Origin: Methanolobus sp. UBA118
GTDB lineage: Archaea; Halobacteriota; Methanosarcinia; Methanosarcinales; Methanosarcinaceae
Direction: 5' to 3'
Assembly (NCBI GenBank): GCA_002508635.1
Contig: DACO01000180.1
Coordinates: 1 to 8,804 of the forward strand
Length of the DNA: 8,804 nt
How positions within the stretch are numbered: the stretch's first letter is position 1; each line of letters begins with the position of its first letter. Below the pieces are notes generated by a model. That model was not told the DNA's origin. It was given only the letters and a program-made list of their open reading frames with translations, and did not search any database. The position numbers and the translations under genes were made by a program. Of this stretch, positions 1 through 6,780 are shown in pieces.

Positions 1-239
1 GGGGAAAACCTGTCATCGGTTGTAATGCAGGAGGCATCCCTGAAGTGATCGAGGACGGGCAGACAGGTTTTGTCATTACCCCGGAAAATGCCAGCGAGCT
101 TGCAGAGCGTATAATTTCACTCAAGGACCATGAACTCAGAAGCAGAATGGGTATGCAGGGAAGAAAATCAGTAAAAGAAGTCTTCTCCATAGAGAATATG
201 GTCGATAAAACCTGCAAGGTTTACAGGGAATTGGTGTGA
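1..239 (+). CDS. Glycosyltransferase family 4 (GT-B), C-terminal fragment
   Basis: This is the 3' end of a gene that begins left of the window. The frame is open from base 3 and ends at TGA 237-239. The fragment begins GKPVIGCNAGGIPEVI, then DGQTGFVI and PEN. This is the typical end of the C-terminal Rossmann domain of GT4 retaining glycosyltransferases, where the region after the EX7E motif contacts the nucleotide sugar. The tail SIENMVDKTCKVYREL is the usual closing helix that folds back on the N-terminal domain. The ATG at base 45 is internal to this domain and not a start. The enzyme would transfer a sugar from a nucleotide donor at the cytoplasmic membrane face. Donor and acceptor cannot be read from the fragment. 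The nearby GT2, GT4 and flippase genes suggest surface glycan assembly. Confidence 0.9.
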   Translation, partial: GKPVIGCNAGGIPEVIEDGQTGFVITPENASELAERIISLKDHELRSRMGMQGRKSVKEVFSIENMVDKTCKVYRELV

Positions 240-309
240 AATCAGAATTTATAAAATAATCTTCACAGGAATTTTGTCATTAAATCTCCATCAATATCAT
301 GAAATATTT

Positions 310-687
310 ATGCCGGCAGAATCCAATAGTTCATTGGTGAAATGCTTGGATCTTTTGCATCATATATTTCTATCCATGTCCATCAGTATTCTTAAAAACC
401 TTGGAATCAGGGATACACGTTTCTTTGTCTACGCAAACCTGATAGATCTTGATCACCTGCTGACCTTTCCTGTAAACGATCCGTCCAGAAACTCCTTCGG
501 GACGCATATAATCCATCGGAATTGGTTAGCGCTTTCCATTATCTCCCTGGCCATTGGATTTACCCGCTACAGGTGGCTGGGTCTGGGGATACTGTTTCAT
601 TTTTTCCTTGACCTGATACATCACAGATTCAAAACAGTGTCGGAAAACAACAGAACAAGGTTCTACCTGCCACATCTTTTTTCATAA
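310..687 (+). CDS. DUF6122-like small membrane protein
   Basis: A 125-residue hydrophobic protein. Seen: a first hydrophobic helix with LLHHIFLS, then ANLIDLDHLLTFPVNDPSRNSF, a THIIHRNW segment, a second hydrophobic helix, and GLGILFHFFLDLIHH near the end. The order DLDHLL, P-x-x-DP-x-R, H-x-x-H and FH-x-x-x-D matches my memory of the DUF6122 family, which resembles YdjM-type (DUF457) membrane proteins with conserved His and Asp residues. A metal site is possible but no reaction is known to me. The start is uncertain: ATG 310 is used here. TTG 274 would add 12 residues, with an AGGA at 267-270 that lies too close. GTG 337 is also possible. The gene follows the GT4 fragment by 70 bp on the same strand and ends 22 bp before the convergent GT4 gene. 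A role in the glycan cluster is only suggested by position. Confidence 0.72.
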   Translation: MPAESNSSLVKCLDLLHHIFLSMSISILKNLGIRDTRFFVYANLIDLDHLLTFPVNDPSRNSFGTHIIHRNWLALSIISLAIGFTRYRWLGLGILFHFFLDLIHHRFKTVSENNRTRFYLPHLFS

Positions 688-709
688 GATCTAACTTATT
701 CATATTTTC

Positions 710-1867
710 TCATGCTCGGGAAGTTATATTTTCCCTGAATTGCCGGAGCACTATATCCCAATCATAGTTTTCAGCCTTTTTTCTTGCTGCATCTGAATAA
801 TTTCTGTAGTTATCCCCGATAAGCAGTGTTTTAGTCTTTTCAGCCATTTCCTTCTCATCCGGGTTTACTACAAAGCCGTCAATTCCGTCGCTTACAAGAT
901 ACTGAGAGGCATTATACTCTGCTTTCACAGTGATTACCGGAAGTCCGCATGCATGGGCTTCTATAACACTTATGCCAAAACCTTCCCGGCTTGAAGGAAG
1001 AATGAATATCTTTGAAACTCTCAGTTTTTCTACCAAAGAACCATAATCAAGAAAATCCGTGAAGTCTACATTGTCACTTAGATCCAGTCTAACTGCCAGA
1101 TCCGTAAGCTCCTCCTTTCGGGGACCTTCGCCTATTATACAGCATCTGATATCCGGAATGTCCTTTTTAAGCAGGGATGCCGCCCTGATAAGCATATCCA
1201 CATTTTTCTCACGGATAAGTCTGCCTGCAAATATAATGTCGTATCTTTTTTTTTCAGGGTCATGTGGAGTAAGTTCTGCCCTTTTATCTGGTTCTGTAAT
1301 ACTGCTTATGTCGATACCATTCGGTATGACACGAACATCTGTCTCCGGTACACCCAGGCATTTAAGTCTCTTTTCTGTAAGTTTTGAAACCGCAATATTG
1401 TTATCTGCTATTTTTGAAACGGCTCTCTCAACCACTTTGCCGAAAAGGCCAGCGCTTCCCATATAATCATACCAGTAATCATCCCATACCTCATGCCATG
1501 TATAGCGTACGGGGGTTTGCCTGAGTCCTGATACAAGTTTTACAGTAAAGCATGAAAAATACGGGAAAACACTTACATCGATAAGATCAAAACTCTCACT
1601 TTTCAGATGCGGATACAGACTCACTGCAAATACAAGCGCTTCCCGGATGGATCTCTTGTCACCGTTATAAAGATCCCTTGCCTCACAGACACCATGCACT
1701 ACCATACCTTCGTTTTCGATCACATCCTCTCCCTTCCACCACTTGATACCGAAGAGATGGACCTCATCACCTTCAAGGACCAGACGCCTGCCAAGCTCAT
1801 AGATCCGTTTTTCAGCACCACCCTTCACCCAGGGGTACACGGCATCATAGACAAAGGCGATCTTCAT
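710..1867 (-). CDS. Glycosyltransferase family 4 (GT-B fold), complete
   Basis: A 385-residue cytoplasmic or membrane-associated retaining glycosyltransferase. The N-terminal domain starts MKIAFVYDAVYPWVKGGAEK; the GGAE at 16-19 is the donor/acceptor loop typical of GT4. The second domain begins near 209 with IIFAGRLIREKN, continues with IIGEGP (244-249), and carries the EX7E motif as EGFGISVIE (295-303). It then has ACGLPVI and DGIDGFVV. Length matches the family. ATG 1867 is well supported: AGGTGG lies 7 bases upstream on the minus strand. The gene starts 38 bp after the GT2 stop, so the two are probably one transcript. Family knowledge gives sugar transfer from a nucleotide donor to a lipid-linked or glycan acceptor. 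The specific sugar is not readable. The 3' end is convergent with the DUF6122-like gene. Confidence 0.93.
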   Translation of the reverse strand: MKIAFVYDAVYPWVKGGAEKRIYELGRRLVLEGDEVHLFGIKWWKGEDVIENEGMVVHGVCEARDLYNGDKRSIREALVFAVSLYPHLKSESFDLIDVSVFPYFSCFTVKLVSGLRQTPVRYTWHEVWDDYWYDYMGSAGLFGKVVERAVSKIADNNIAVSKLTEKRLKCLGVPETDVRVIPNGIDISSITEPDKRAELTPHDPEKKRYDIIFAGRLIREKNVDMLIRAASLLKKDIPDIRCCIIGEGPRKEELTDLAVRLDLSDNVDFTDFLDYGSLVEKLRVSKIFILPSSREGFGISVIEAHACGLPVITVKAEYNASQYLVSDGIDGFVVNPDEKEMAEKTKTLLIGDNYRNYSDAARKKAENYDWDIVLRQFRENITSRA

Positions 1868-1905
1868 TCATTACCACCTGTTATTCCCGATATTCTCTCC
1901 ATCAA

Positions 1906-3033
1906 TTACTCGTCAGTATCCGTGTCAAGCAGCATCATACTTGTGAAAATAGCACCGAAGATCACCTGGATGCCTACAGCAACGAATACCATTGAGATAA
2001 TAGCATACTGTATCTCGGAAATAGTGCCATAACCTGCAGATATCCACTGGTATACGATATACAGCCCGAAAGATATACCTGCCACGAGAATAACGGAACC
2101 AAGCAGCAACTCCCTCTCCAATGAACGATACGACAGGAGTTTGTTATTATCATTCTTTTTTTCATACAGGCCGTGAATGGACCCGTATGTCTTCACATAA
2201 CTGCCCGTGGAAAGTATCTGCGCTCCTATGATCAGCAGCATACTGCCCAGTATGAATGAGTGCAGACCAAGGCTGATAACCGAACCCCTGAGCAGCAGTG
2301 CGGTTGTCATCAGCGTACCGATCAGCATGACAATGGCACCCGGTACAAAAAGGAAAGGAACGGGACGGTAGAGCATCATGAAACGAACGTGTCGCCAGCC
2401 ATCATGAAAAGATCTCAGTTTTGAGGGTGCATCCCTTCTGTAATATGTGATTGGAACCTCTTTTATTCTCAGTCCCTTATAGGCTGCTTCGATGACCATC
2501 TCCGAAGCAAATTCCATGCCCCTGGCCTTGAGGGCAAGCCTGTCAAGTGCGTCTCTTGTGAAGGCTCGCATCCCGCAATGTGCATCCGATATATTCATAG
2601 TAAAGAGCCTGTCCAGCATCCAGGTAAGAAACGGATTACCTATATACTGATGGAGCCAGGGCATAGATCCTTCCTGAATATCGCCTTTAAGCCTTGTGCC
2701 GATAACAAAATCGGCTTCGCCTTTCATCAGGTAATCCAGAAAGCGTGGCAACTCCTCAAGGTCATATGTGTTATCTGCATCAGCTATTGCTATATAGTCC
2801 CCCTGTGCATTCGCAAGGCCGGTTATGTAGGCATTACCGTAACCTGTCACCGATTCAATGACCCTTGAGCCCATTGACCGGGCAATTTCTGCGGTGGAAT
2901 CACTTGAGTTGTCAACAACTATAACCTCACCCTCGACTCCGTAGTGACCAAATATTTTCTTTGATTTTTCTATACAGGTCCTGATAGTTTTTTCTTCATT
3001 CATTGAAGGCATAACTATGGAAATTACAGGCAT
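1906..3033 (-). CDS. Membrane GT2 glycosyltransferase, dolichyl-phosphate sugar synthase type
   Basis: A 375-residue GT-A enzyme (379 if GTG 3045 is used). The first ~225 residues are the catalytic domain: PVISIVMPSMNEE, VIVVDNSSDSTAEIA, NAQGDYIAIADADNTYD with the DAD metal-binding motif, ADFVIGTR, then DAHCGMRAF and GMEFASEMV. PITYYRRDAPSKL follows. This pattern is characteristic of archaeal and bacterial dolichyl- or undecaprenyl-phosphate glucose/mannose synthases. The C-terminal ~150 residues hold about four hydrophobic segments (roughly 228-252, 258-280, 314-336 and 345-373 in GTG numbering), anchoring it in the membrane. It probably loads a sugar from a nucleotide donor onto a polyprenyl phosphate. 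ATG 3033 is preferred because family members begin right before the ISIV-PxxNEE strand. Neither start has a strong Shine-Dalgarno site. It is the first gene of the pair with the downstream GT4. Confidence 0.92.
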   Translation of the reverse strand: MPVISIVMPSMNEEKTIRTCIEKSKKIFGHYGVEGEVIVVDNSSDSTAEIARSMGSRVIESVTGYGNAYITGLANAQGDYIAIADADNTYDLEELPRFLDYLMKGEADFVIGTRLKGDIQEGSMPWLHQYIGNPFLTWMLDRLFTMNISDAHCGMRAFTRDALDRLALKARGMEFASEMVIEAAYKGLRIKEVPITYYRRDAPSKLRSFHDGWRHVRFMMLYRPVPFLFVPGAIVMLIGTLMTTALLLRGSVISLGLHSFILGSMLLIIGAQILSTGSYVKTYGSIHGLYEKKNDNNKLLSYRSLERELLLGSVILVAGISFGLYIVYQWISAGYGTISEIQYAIISMVFVAVGIQVIFGAIFTSMMLLDTDTDE

Positions 3034-3086
3034 ATACAAAACCACGTTTCAGTCCCGGACGATTATTCAAAGATCCGGATACTTGT

Positions 3087-3096
3087 AAGTATAATC
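3087..3096 (-). promoter_or_regulatory. Candidate TATA box for the GT2-GT4 operon
   Basis: On the minus strand this reads GATTATACTT, about 55 bases before ATG 3033. Archaeal transcription usually starts about 25 bases downstream of the TATA box, which would give a leader of roughly 30 bases. No clear purine-rich BRE was identified, so this is tentative. Confidence 0.35.
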
Positions 3097-3120
3097 AGCT
3101 GTGATATCTCTCTGCTAAGG

Positions 3121-3144
3121 GTTCGTAAAATAATCCTCACGAAC
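3121..3144. repeat. 6-bp inverted repeat GTTCGT / ACGAAC
   Basis: GTTCGT (3121-3126) and ACGAAC (3139-3144) are perfect reverse complements with a 12-base spacer. The element lies just upstream of the candidate GT2 promoter. It could be an operator or chance; a 6-bp match is weak evidence. Confidence 0.3.
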
Positions 3145-3268
3145 ACTTACCCCCTAAATCCAGTCATACTATGGTGTTACACTACTTAATCTAATTCTAA
3201 TTGAATCTATTAGCCAGAGATTTATTTTGCAGATATTGAAATTCATTTTGTGATTGTAGACACTAATT

Positions 3269-3280
3269 CAATATTTATTT
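3269..3280 (+). promoter_or_regulatory. Candidate TATA box for the ATPase-MscS operon
   Basis: CAATATTTATTT resembles an archaeal TATA box. A start about 25 bases downstream (near 3302) would give a leader of about 26 bases to GTG 3328 or about 95 bases to ATG 3397. The longer leader would contain the small upstream frame at 3309-3335. Confidence 0.4.
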
Positions 3281-3396
3281 CAGAAAAAATCTCACTTTTC
3301 AGCAGGAAATGTTACTAATGAATACATGTGACAGATGATTACTTATGTTCATTCACCAATAAAGTACAAGGGTTAAGTGGGATAGGTGTATACAAA

Positions 3397-4407
3397 ATGC
3401 CCGGGGACTTCGTAGCGGGGTATACTGAAGAGACTGAAAAAGTAGTGGATGCTATCCGTAAATCTGGCATCGAGCCGGTTAATATAGCTATATTTTCCGA
3501 GCCCTTCGCAGGTAAAACAACTTTCTTAAATCACATATATGCCATATTCAGGGGCAGGGGTGCAAGAATCAGTATTTCACATTCTGATGATATCAGCTAC
3601 CTCAAGCAGCATTTAAAGGACATCCGGGAGAGCATTATTTTCATTGATGATTGTCACCTGTTATATGACAGAAAAGTGGACGGTTTTGAAGAACTTAAAG
3701 GCCTTCTGGATTTCATCGGGGAAAGTACTGAAAAGATCTTCATCACGAGCTGGAACATATTCTCATGGAACTACCTGAATAAGACACATCATATCGAAAA
3801 ACACTTTCCCTGCCGGATAGAACTTCCGGAATTTGGAGTGGAACAAATAAGATCTGTCCTTCTGGCTCCATACATATCAGGAGACATTTTGTTTGAGTCA
3901 GGAGAGAAAAACGGCATAGAACATGTTCTTGAATTTAAGAGCTATACCCTGAATTTAAAGCGGATGGATAAGAATATCAATATACCTTATCCGAATTTTC
4001 ATTATAATCTGTTAAAAGAGAAACTCAGTTTTAAAAAGAAGGCAACACCGGATGAAGTGGCATTTACTAAAATAAAGGAGAACTCCTCAGGGAACATACT
4101 GCTGTCGAAAATAATATGGGAGAAGAGCCTGCAGGGTTCCACTATCAGAGTAACTGATATATATTCTCCTTCTTATGAGGTAAAGCTCGAATATGATACC
4201 TTGTTTATTGGATTTTTGATACTTTCAATGGGTAATATATCCAAAAAAAGACTCGAATCCACTATAGGCGATGAAATAGACATTACGAGATCATTATCAT
4301 TACTGCTTGAGCACAAAATAATAAGGATCAAAGACGGGATTTGCTCCATAAGACCGGAAGCAATGCACCACATCGAATCTCTGGCCAGAAACAGGAGGTT
4401 GCTCTGA
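3397..4407 (+). CDS. AAA-like P-loop ATPase with C-terminal winged-helix-like region, coupled to MscS channel
   Basis: A 336-residue cytoplasmic ATPase. Residues 5-20 (DFVAGYTEETEKVVDA) are the lead-in helix typical of Orc1/Cdc6- and STAND-like ATPases. Walker A is SEPFAGKTT at 34-42, with Ser in place of the usual first Gly. Walker B is SIIFIDDCH at 79-87. A sensor-1-like strand KIFITSWNIFSWNYL follows at about 113-127, then IELPEFGVEQI and APYISGDILFE. The final ~65 residues, after GNILLSKIIWEKSL, look like a winged helix. From memory, bacterial P-loop proteins encoded beside MscS channels share this order, including a W-x-YL strand, an SGY-like motif and a GN-L segment. ATG 3397 is preferred because AGGTG lies 8 bases upstream. 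GTG 3328 would add 23 residues but has no ribosome site. The stop overlaps the MscS start as TGATG. Likely role, inferred: nucleotide-dependent control of the channel. It could instead bind DNA. Confidence 0.82.
   Translation: MPGDFVAGYTEETEKVVDAIRKSGIEPVNIAIFSEPFAGKTTFLNHIYAIFRGRGARISISHSDDISYLKQHLKDIRESIIFIDDCHLLYDRKVDGFEELKGLLDFIGESTEKIFITSWNIFSWNYLNKTHHIEKHFPCRIELPEFGVEQIRSVLLAPYISGDILFESGEKNGIEHVLEFKSYTLNLKRMDKNINIPYPNFHYNLLKEKLSFKKKATPDEVAFTKIKENSSGNILLSKIIWEKSLQGSTIRVTDIYSPSYEVKLEYDTLFIGFLILSMGNISKKRLESTIGDEIDITRSLSLLLEHKIIRIKDGICSIRPEAMHHIESLARNRRLL
4392..4399 (+). promoter_or_regulatory. Strong Shine-Dalgarno site of the MscS gene
   Basis: CAGGAGGTT lies inside the last ATPase codons and ends about 7 bases before ATG 4407. 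With the one-base overlap of TGA 4405-4407 and ATG 4407-4409, it fixes the channel start at 4407 rather than the upstream in-frame ATG at 4341. It also suggests termination-reinitiation coupling. Confidence 0.8.
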
Positions 4408-5282
4408 TGGCAAACCCTTCATCCAATGCTGCTGAAACACTGCTTTCTCTATTCAACATCGAGGTCATTCTGCAGATCATTTTTCTGTTGGTGTTCTCTT
4501 ATGTGTTTGTAAGGATACTGATCTTCTTTATCCTGCGCCTGTCTGAAAGATTTGATAAATACAGGGTACAGATACGTATGATCTCACCGATCATCAAGAT
4601 TACAGTATATGTACTTGTTCTGTACCTCATAGCTTCTTCTATACTGGCTATTTCAACCAGTCAGCTGGTGGCTTTTAGTGCTGTTGCCGGTGCGATCATC
4701 GGTTTTGGACTTAAGGACCTGTTCTCGGATCTTGTGGGAGGCATAGTGATCATACTGGAACACCCCTATCATGTAGGCGACCAGATTGAGATGGGAGATT
4801 ATTACGGAGAAGTGGTTGATATTGGTCTCAGGTCAACCGTACTCCGGACACCTGACGACAATACGGTTTCCGCCCCCAATAGTCTCATATTTACGGAAAG
4901 TGTGGCCAGTGGCAACTACGGAAGTGCCGAGATGATGATCGTTACTGACATGTTCATGGACCCTAAGTCCGATGCATACCTTGCCATGAGGATAGCAGAA
5001 GAAGCTGCCTTTACATCCAAGTATATTTTACTTGATGAGGATCACAGGATTACAGTACTGTTGAACGAGTTCCCGTCTCATCTCAGGGTACGTGTCAAGG
5101 CATATGTAAACGATCTCAGATACGAGTTCAAGTTCAGATCTGACATAACCCGACGAAGCTGGAAAGCCTTCTCAGAGCATGGTATCAAAGCTCCTGAAGC
5201 CTTTTTCCCGGGTCACTATGAGAGGGATTCAACCGGCGGTCGATCATCCGGCAGAAGTACTGGTGGTTCCAGTGATCGGTGA
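4407..5282 (+). CDS. mscS: MscS-family mechanosensitive ion channel
   Basis: A 291-residue small-conductance mechanosensitive channel, inserted in the cytoplasmic membrane as a probable heptamer by family analogy. Three hydrophobic segments are visible: about 18-44, 60-82 and 86-118. The third is the pore helix and carries the small-residue pattern AVAGAIIGFGLKDLFSDLVGG, which runs into EHPYHVGDQIEMG, the hallmark entry to the MscS beta domain. RSTVLRTPDDNTVSAPNSLIF follows, then the C-terminal alpha/beta vestibule. The last ~17 residues form a Gly/Ser/Arg-rich tail (TGGRSSGRSTGG), which is unusual and probably disordered. The start at ATG 4407 is set by a strong AGGAGGT site and overlaps the ATPase stop by one base. 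The channel would release solutes under turgor. Close coupling to an ATPase suggests an added layer of control. Confidence 0.93.
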   Translation: MANPSSNAAETLLSLFNIEVILQIIFLLVFSYVFVRILIFFILRLSERFDKYRVQIRMISPIIKITVYVLVLYLIASSILAISTSQLVAFSAVAGAIIGFGLKDLFSDLVGGIVIILEHPYHVGDQIEMGDYYGEVVDIGLRSTVLRTPDDNTVSAPNSLIFTESVASGNYGSAEMMIVTDMFMDPKSDAYLAMRIAEEAAFTSKYILLDEDHRITVLLNEFPSHLRVRVKAYVNDLRYEFKFRSDITRRSWKAFSEHGIKAPEAFFPGHYERDSTGGRSSGRSTGGSSDR

Positions 5283-5326
5283 AGCCAGAACCATTCTAAC
5301 TGAATTGACAGGAAACACAATCGATT

Positions 5327-6472
5327 TTACAATTTACTGACATTGATCCGTATTATTCTATCATCAGTACTGACAGGATCTCCTCTTCCGTCACGGTTGC
5401 TTGTAAGCAGATAGAGGTTTCCGTCAGGTCCTGACACGACATCTCTTAACCTGCCGAATTCTCCGGTAAAATGGCTCTGCAGACTGACAGATACGGTCTC
5501 TGCATCCGGCTCAATGGAAGCCTCATACAGACTCTCTCCCCGGAGACCTGCAAAAAAGACAGAACTATTGAGATAGGCAGCACCAGAGGGTGCCCATGTA
5601 TTCTCACCACTGTGGATCACAGGTGAAATCATACCTTCTGCAGTCTCATCTCCTATAATCTTCGGCCATCCGTAGTTATTCCCGGCTTCTATCAGGTTCA
5701 GTTCGTCATGAGCACTGGAACCATGTTCTGTGGCCCATAGTCTTCCTTGCTCATCCCATGCAAGTCCCTGGGGATTTCGATGTCCAAGGGTATAGACAGG
5801 AGAATTCTCGAAGGGATTATCTTCCGGTACATCTCCATTATCATTCAGTCTCAATATCTTTCCGGCAAGGGAATCCGGGTCCTGAGCAAGGGAGGACTGT
5901 CCGGCATCTCCAGTTGTGATGTAGAGCATACCATCAGGACCGAACTTGATTCTGCCTCCGTTGTGTATTCCGCTTGCAGGTATGTTATCAATAATAAGCT
6001 GATCTTCTATGAGCTCGCTGCCCTGATGCGTATACCTGACCACTTTATTGGACAGAGCCCCTTCTTCAGTGTATGTATAATACAGATAGATGAAGCTGTT
6101 ATTTTCATAATCGGGATGTGCAGCTACCCCTAGCAGTCCTCCTTCTCCTGTGGAACTAACTTCATCTATGCGCAGCAGAGCCTGGTCAAGTAGACCTTGC
6201 TCGGCATCTATCAGGCGAACATTTCCGGGTCTTTCGGTGAAAATAATACTGCCATCAGGTAAGAAATCAAGACTCCACGGAACTTCCAGATCTTCAGCCA
6301 CCACTACGGCAACAGGCTGTTCGCTACTGTTGCCGGAACCTGATGAGAGATTACTGGCTTCAGGAAGTTCCGTTTGATCCTGTGAACCAAGACACCCGGA
6401 ACCCATTAAAGTTACAAGTGAAATGATTACAATCAGGAATATGGAAAAAAAGAAGCAACTGGAGTGTTTCAT
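5327..6472 (-). CDS. PQQ-dependent aldose dehydrogenase-family lipoprotein
   Basis: A 381-residue exported protein of the soluble glucose/aldose dehydrogenase (GSDH, YliI/Asd-like) beta-propeller family. A signal peptide spans 1-26 and ends in a lipobox-like GSGC with Cys27, so it is probably lipid-anchored outside the membrane. A Ser/Asn-rich linker runs from about 30 to 52. Propeller and active-site motifs follow: VPWSLDFLPDG, IIFTERPG, GEGGLLGVAAHP, SGIHNGGRIKFGPDG with the candidate catalytic His170, GHRNPQGLAWD with Arg232, EHGSSAHDELN, NNYGWP, WAPSG and LTSNRDGRG. Family members oxidise sugars with PQQ and calcium. Whether PQQ is available to this organism is not shown here. ATG 6472 has only a weak ribosome site but places the signal peptide correctly. 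The gene is convergent with mscS, 44 bp apart. Confidence 0.92.
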   Translation of the reverse strand: MKHSSCFFFSIFLIVIISLVTLMGSGCLGSQDQTELPEASNLSSGSGNSSEQPVAVVVAEDLEVPWSLDFLPDGSIIFTERPGNVRLIDAEQGLLDQALLRIDEVSSTGEGGLLGVAAHPDYENNSFIYLYYTYTEEGALSNKVVRYTHQGSELIEDQLIIDNIPASGIHNGGRIKFGPDGMLYITTGDAGQSSLAQDPDSLAGKILRLNDNGDVPEDNPFENSPVYTLGHRNPQGLAWDEQGRLWATEHGSSAHDELNLIEAGNNYGWPKIIGDETAEGMISPVIHSGENTWAPSGAAYLNSSVFFAGLRGESLYEASIEPDAETVSVSLQSHFTGEFGRLRDVVSGPDGNLYLLTSNRDGRGDPVSTDDRIIRINVSKL

Positions 6473-6511
6473 ATCGATATCATTTCCATAATAAAGAAGG
6501 TAAGTAGTGAA

Positions 6512-6679
6512 TTATTTATCCTTGTACAGGATCAGGCAGGAGTAACGTATTTCCTCATAGCGGGAATCATACGCACTGGAAAATTTTACGTCTATCACCT
6601 TTTTATCAGGATTTTCACTAATCCACCTATTCACATCCACTGCAGACTCGCAGAACTTTACACCTTTAACTGATGTCAA
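6512..6679 (-). CDS. Small Cse60-like protein (55 aa)
   Basis: A short gene starting at TTG 6679 and ending at TAA 6512-6514. GGGGAG lies 6 bases before the TTG, a good Shine-Dalgarno site, and the frame is closed by a stop at 6695-6697 just upstream. The protein begins TSVKGVKF, has an amphipathic helix VNRWISENP, then KKVIDVKFSS, and ends YSCLILYKDK. This layout (short strand, helix with W, VIDVKFS strand, final Y-S-x-L-I-L-Y strand) resembles the Cse60 family of small proteins, known first from Bacillus sporulation genes but found much more widely. No biochemical function is known to me. It lies about 39 bp upstream of the dehydrogenase on the same strand, so the two may be cotranscribed. 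A 69-codon frame on the other strand over the same bases looks like its shadow. Confidence 0.68.
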   Translation of the reverse strand: MTSVKGVKFCESAVDVNRWISENPDKKVIDVKFSSAYDSRYEEIRYSCLILYKDK

Positions 6680-6712
6680 ATATATCTCCCCATTTTAGTT
6701 AGTAGTACTCTT

Positions 6713-6722
6713 CAATATAAAC
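6713..6722 (-). promoter_or_regulatory. TATA box for the Cse60-like gene
   Basis: The minus strand reads TTTATATTG, centred about 38 bases before TTG 6679. Transcription about 25 bases downstream would give a leader of about 10-15 bases that still holds the GGGGAG site. This supports the small gene being expressed. Confidence 0.5.
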
Positions 6723-6780
6723 CTGCTGATTTTAATCCTCACTTTTCACCTTCAATATGAGAGTTAAATGTAAAAGAGCA

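Larger units (their letters stand above)
3034..3396. other. Divergent intergenic spacer upstream of the GT2 and ATPase genes
   Basis: About 350 bp without a convincing gene. It separates the leftward GT2 start from the rightward ATPase gene and is AT-rich with many stops in all frames. It contains candidate TATA boxes for both directions, a 6-bp inverted repeat at 3121-3144 and a tiny upstream reading frame at 3309-3335. If the GTG at 3328 is the true ATPase start, the last 69 bases are coding. Confidence 0.6.

Noticed and set aside
1059..1466. 135-codon plus-strand frame
   Set aside because: It lies wholly inside the minus-strand GT4 gene, has a low-complexity Ser/Leu-rich product and no ribosome site. 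It is a shadow.
1607..2032. 141-codon plus-strand frame spanning the GT4/GT2 junction
   Set aside because: It overlaps two well-supported minus-strand genes and shows no domain-like pattern.
3063..3146. 27-codon minus-strand frame starting at GTG 3146, with a GGGGGT upstream
   Set aside because: The spacing to the GTG is only 2-3 bases, the product is short with no recognisable pattern, and it overlaps the candidate GT2 promoter.
4341..4406. N-terminal extension of the MscS gene from ATG 4341
   Set aside because: It overlaps 66 bases of the ATPase gene, while ATG 4407 has an ideal AGGAGGT site and gives the usual MscS N-terminus.
5283..5326. Possible hairpin terminator between mscS and the dehydrogenase gene
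   Set aside because: I found no stable stem and no long T run in either direction in this 44-bp gap.
5747..6133. 128-codon plus-strand frame
   Set aside because: It is antisense to conserved propeller motifs of the dehydrogenase and is a shadow.
6464..6673. 69-codon plus-strand frame
   Set aside because: It begins inside the dehydrogenase start region, has no ribosome site, and is antisense to the better supported 55-residue gene.
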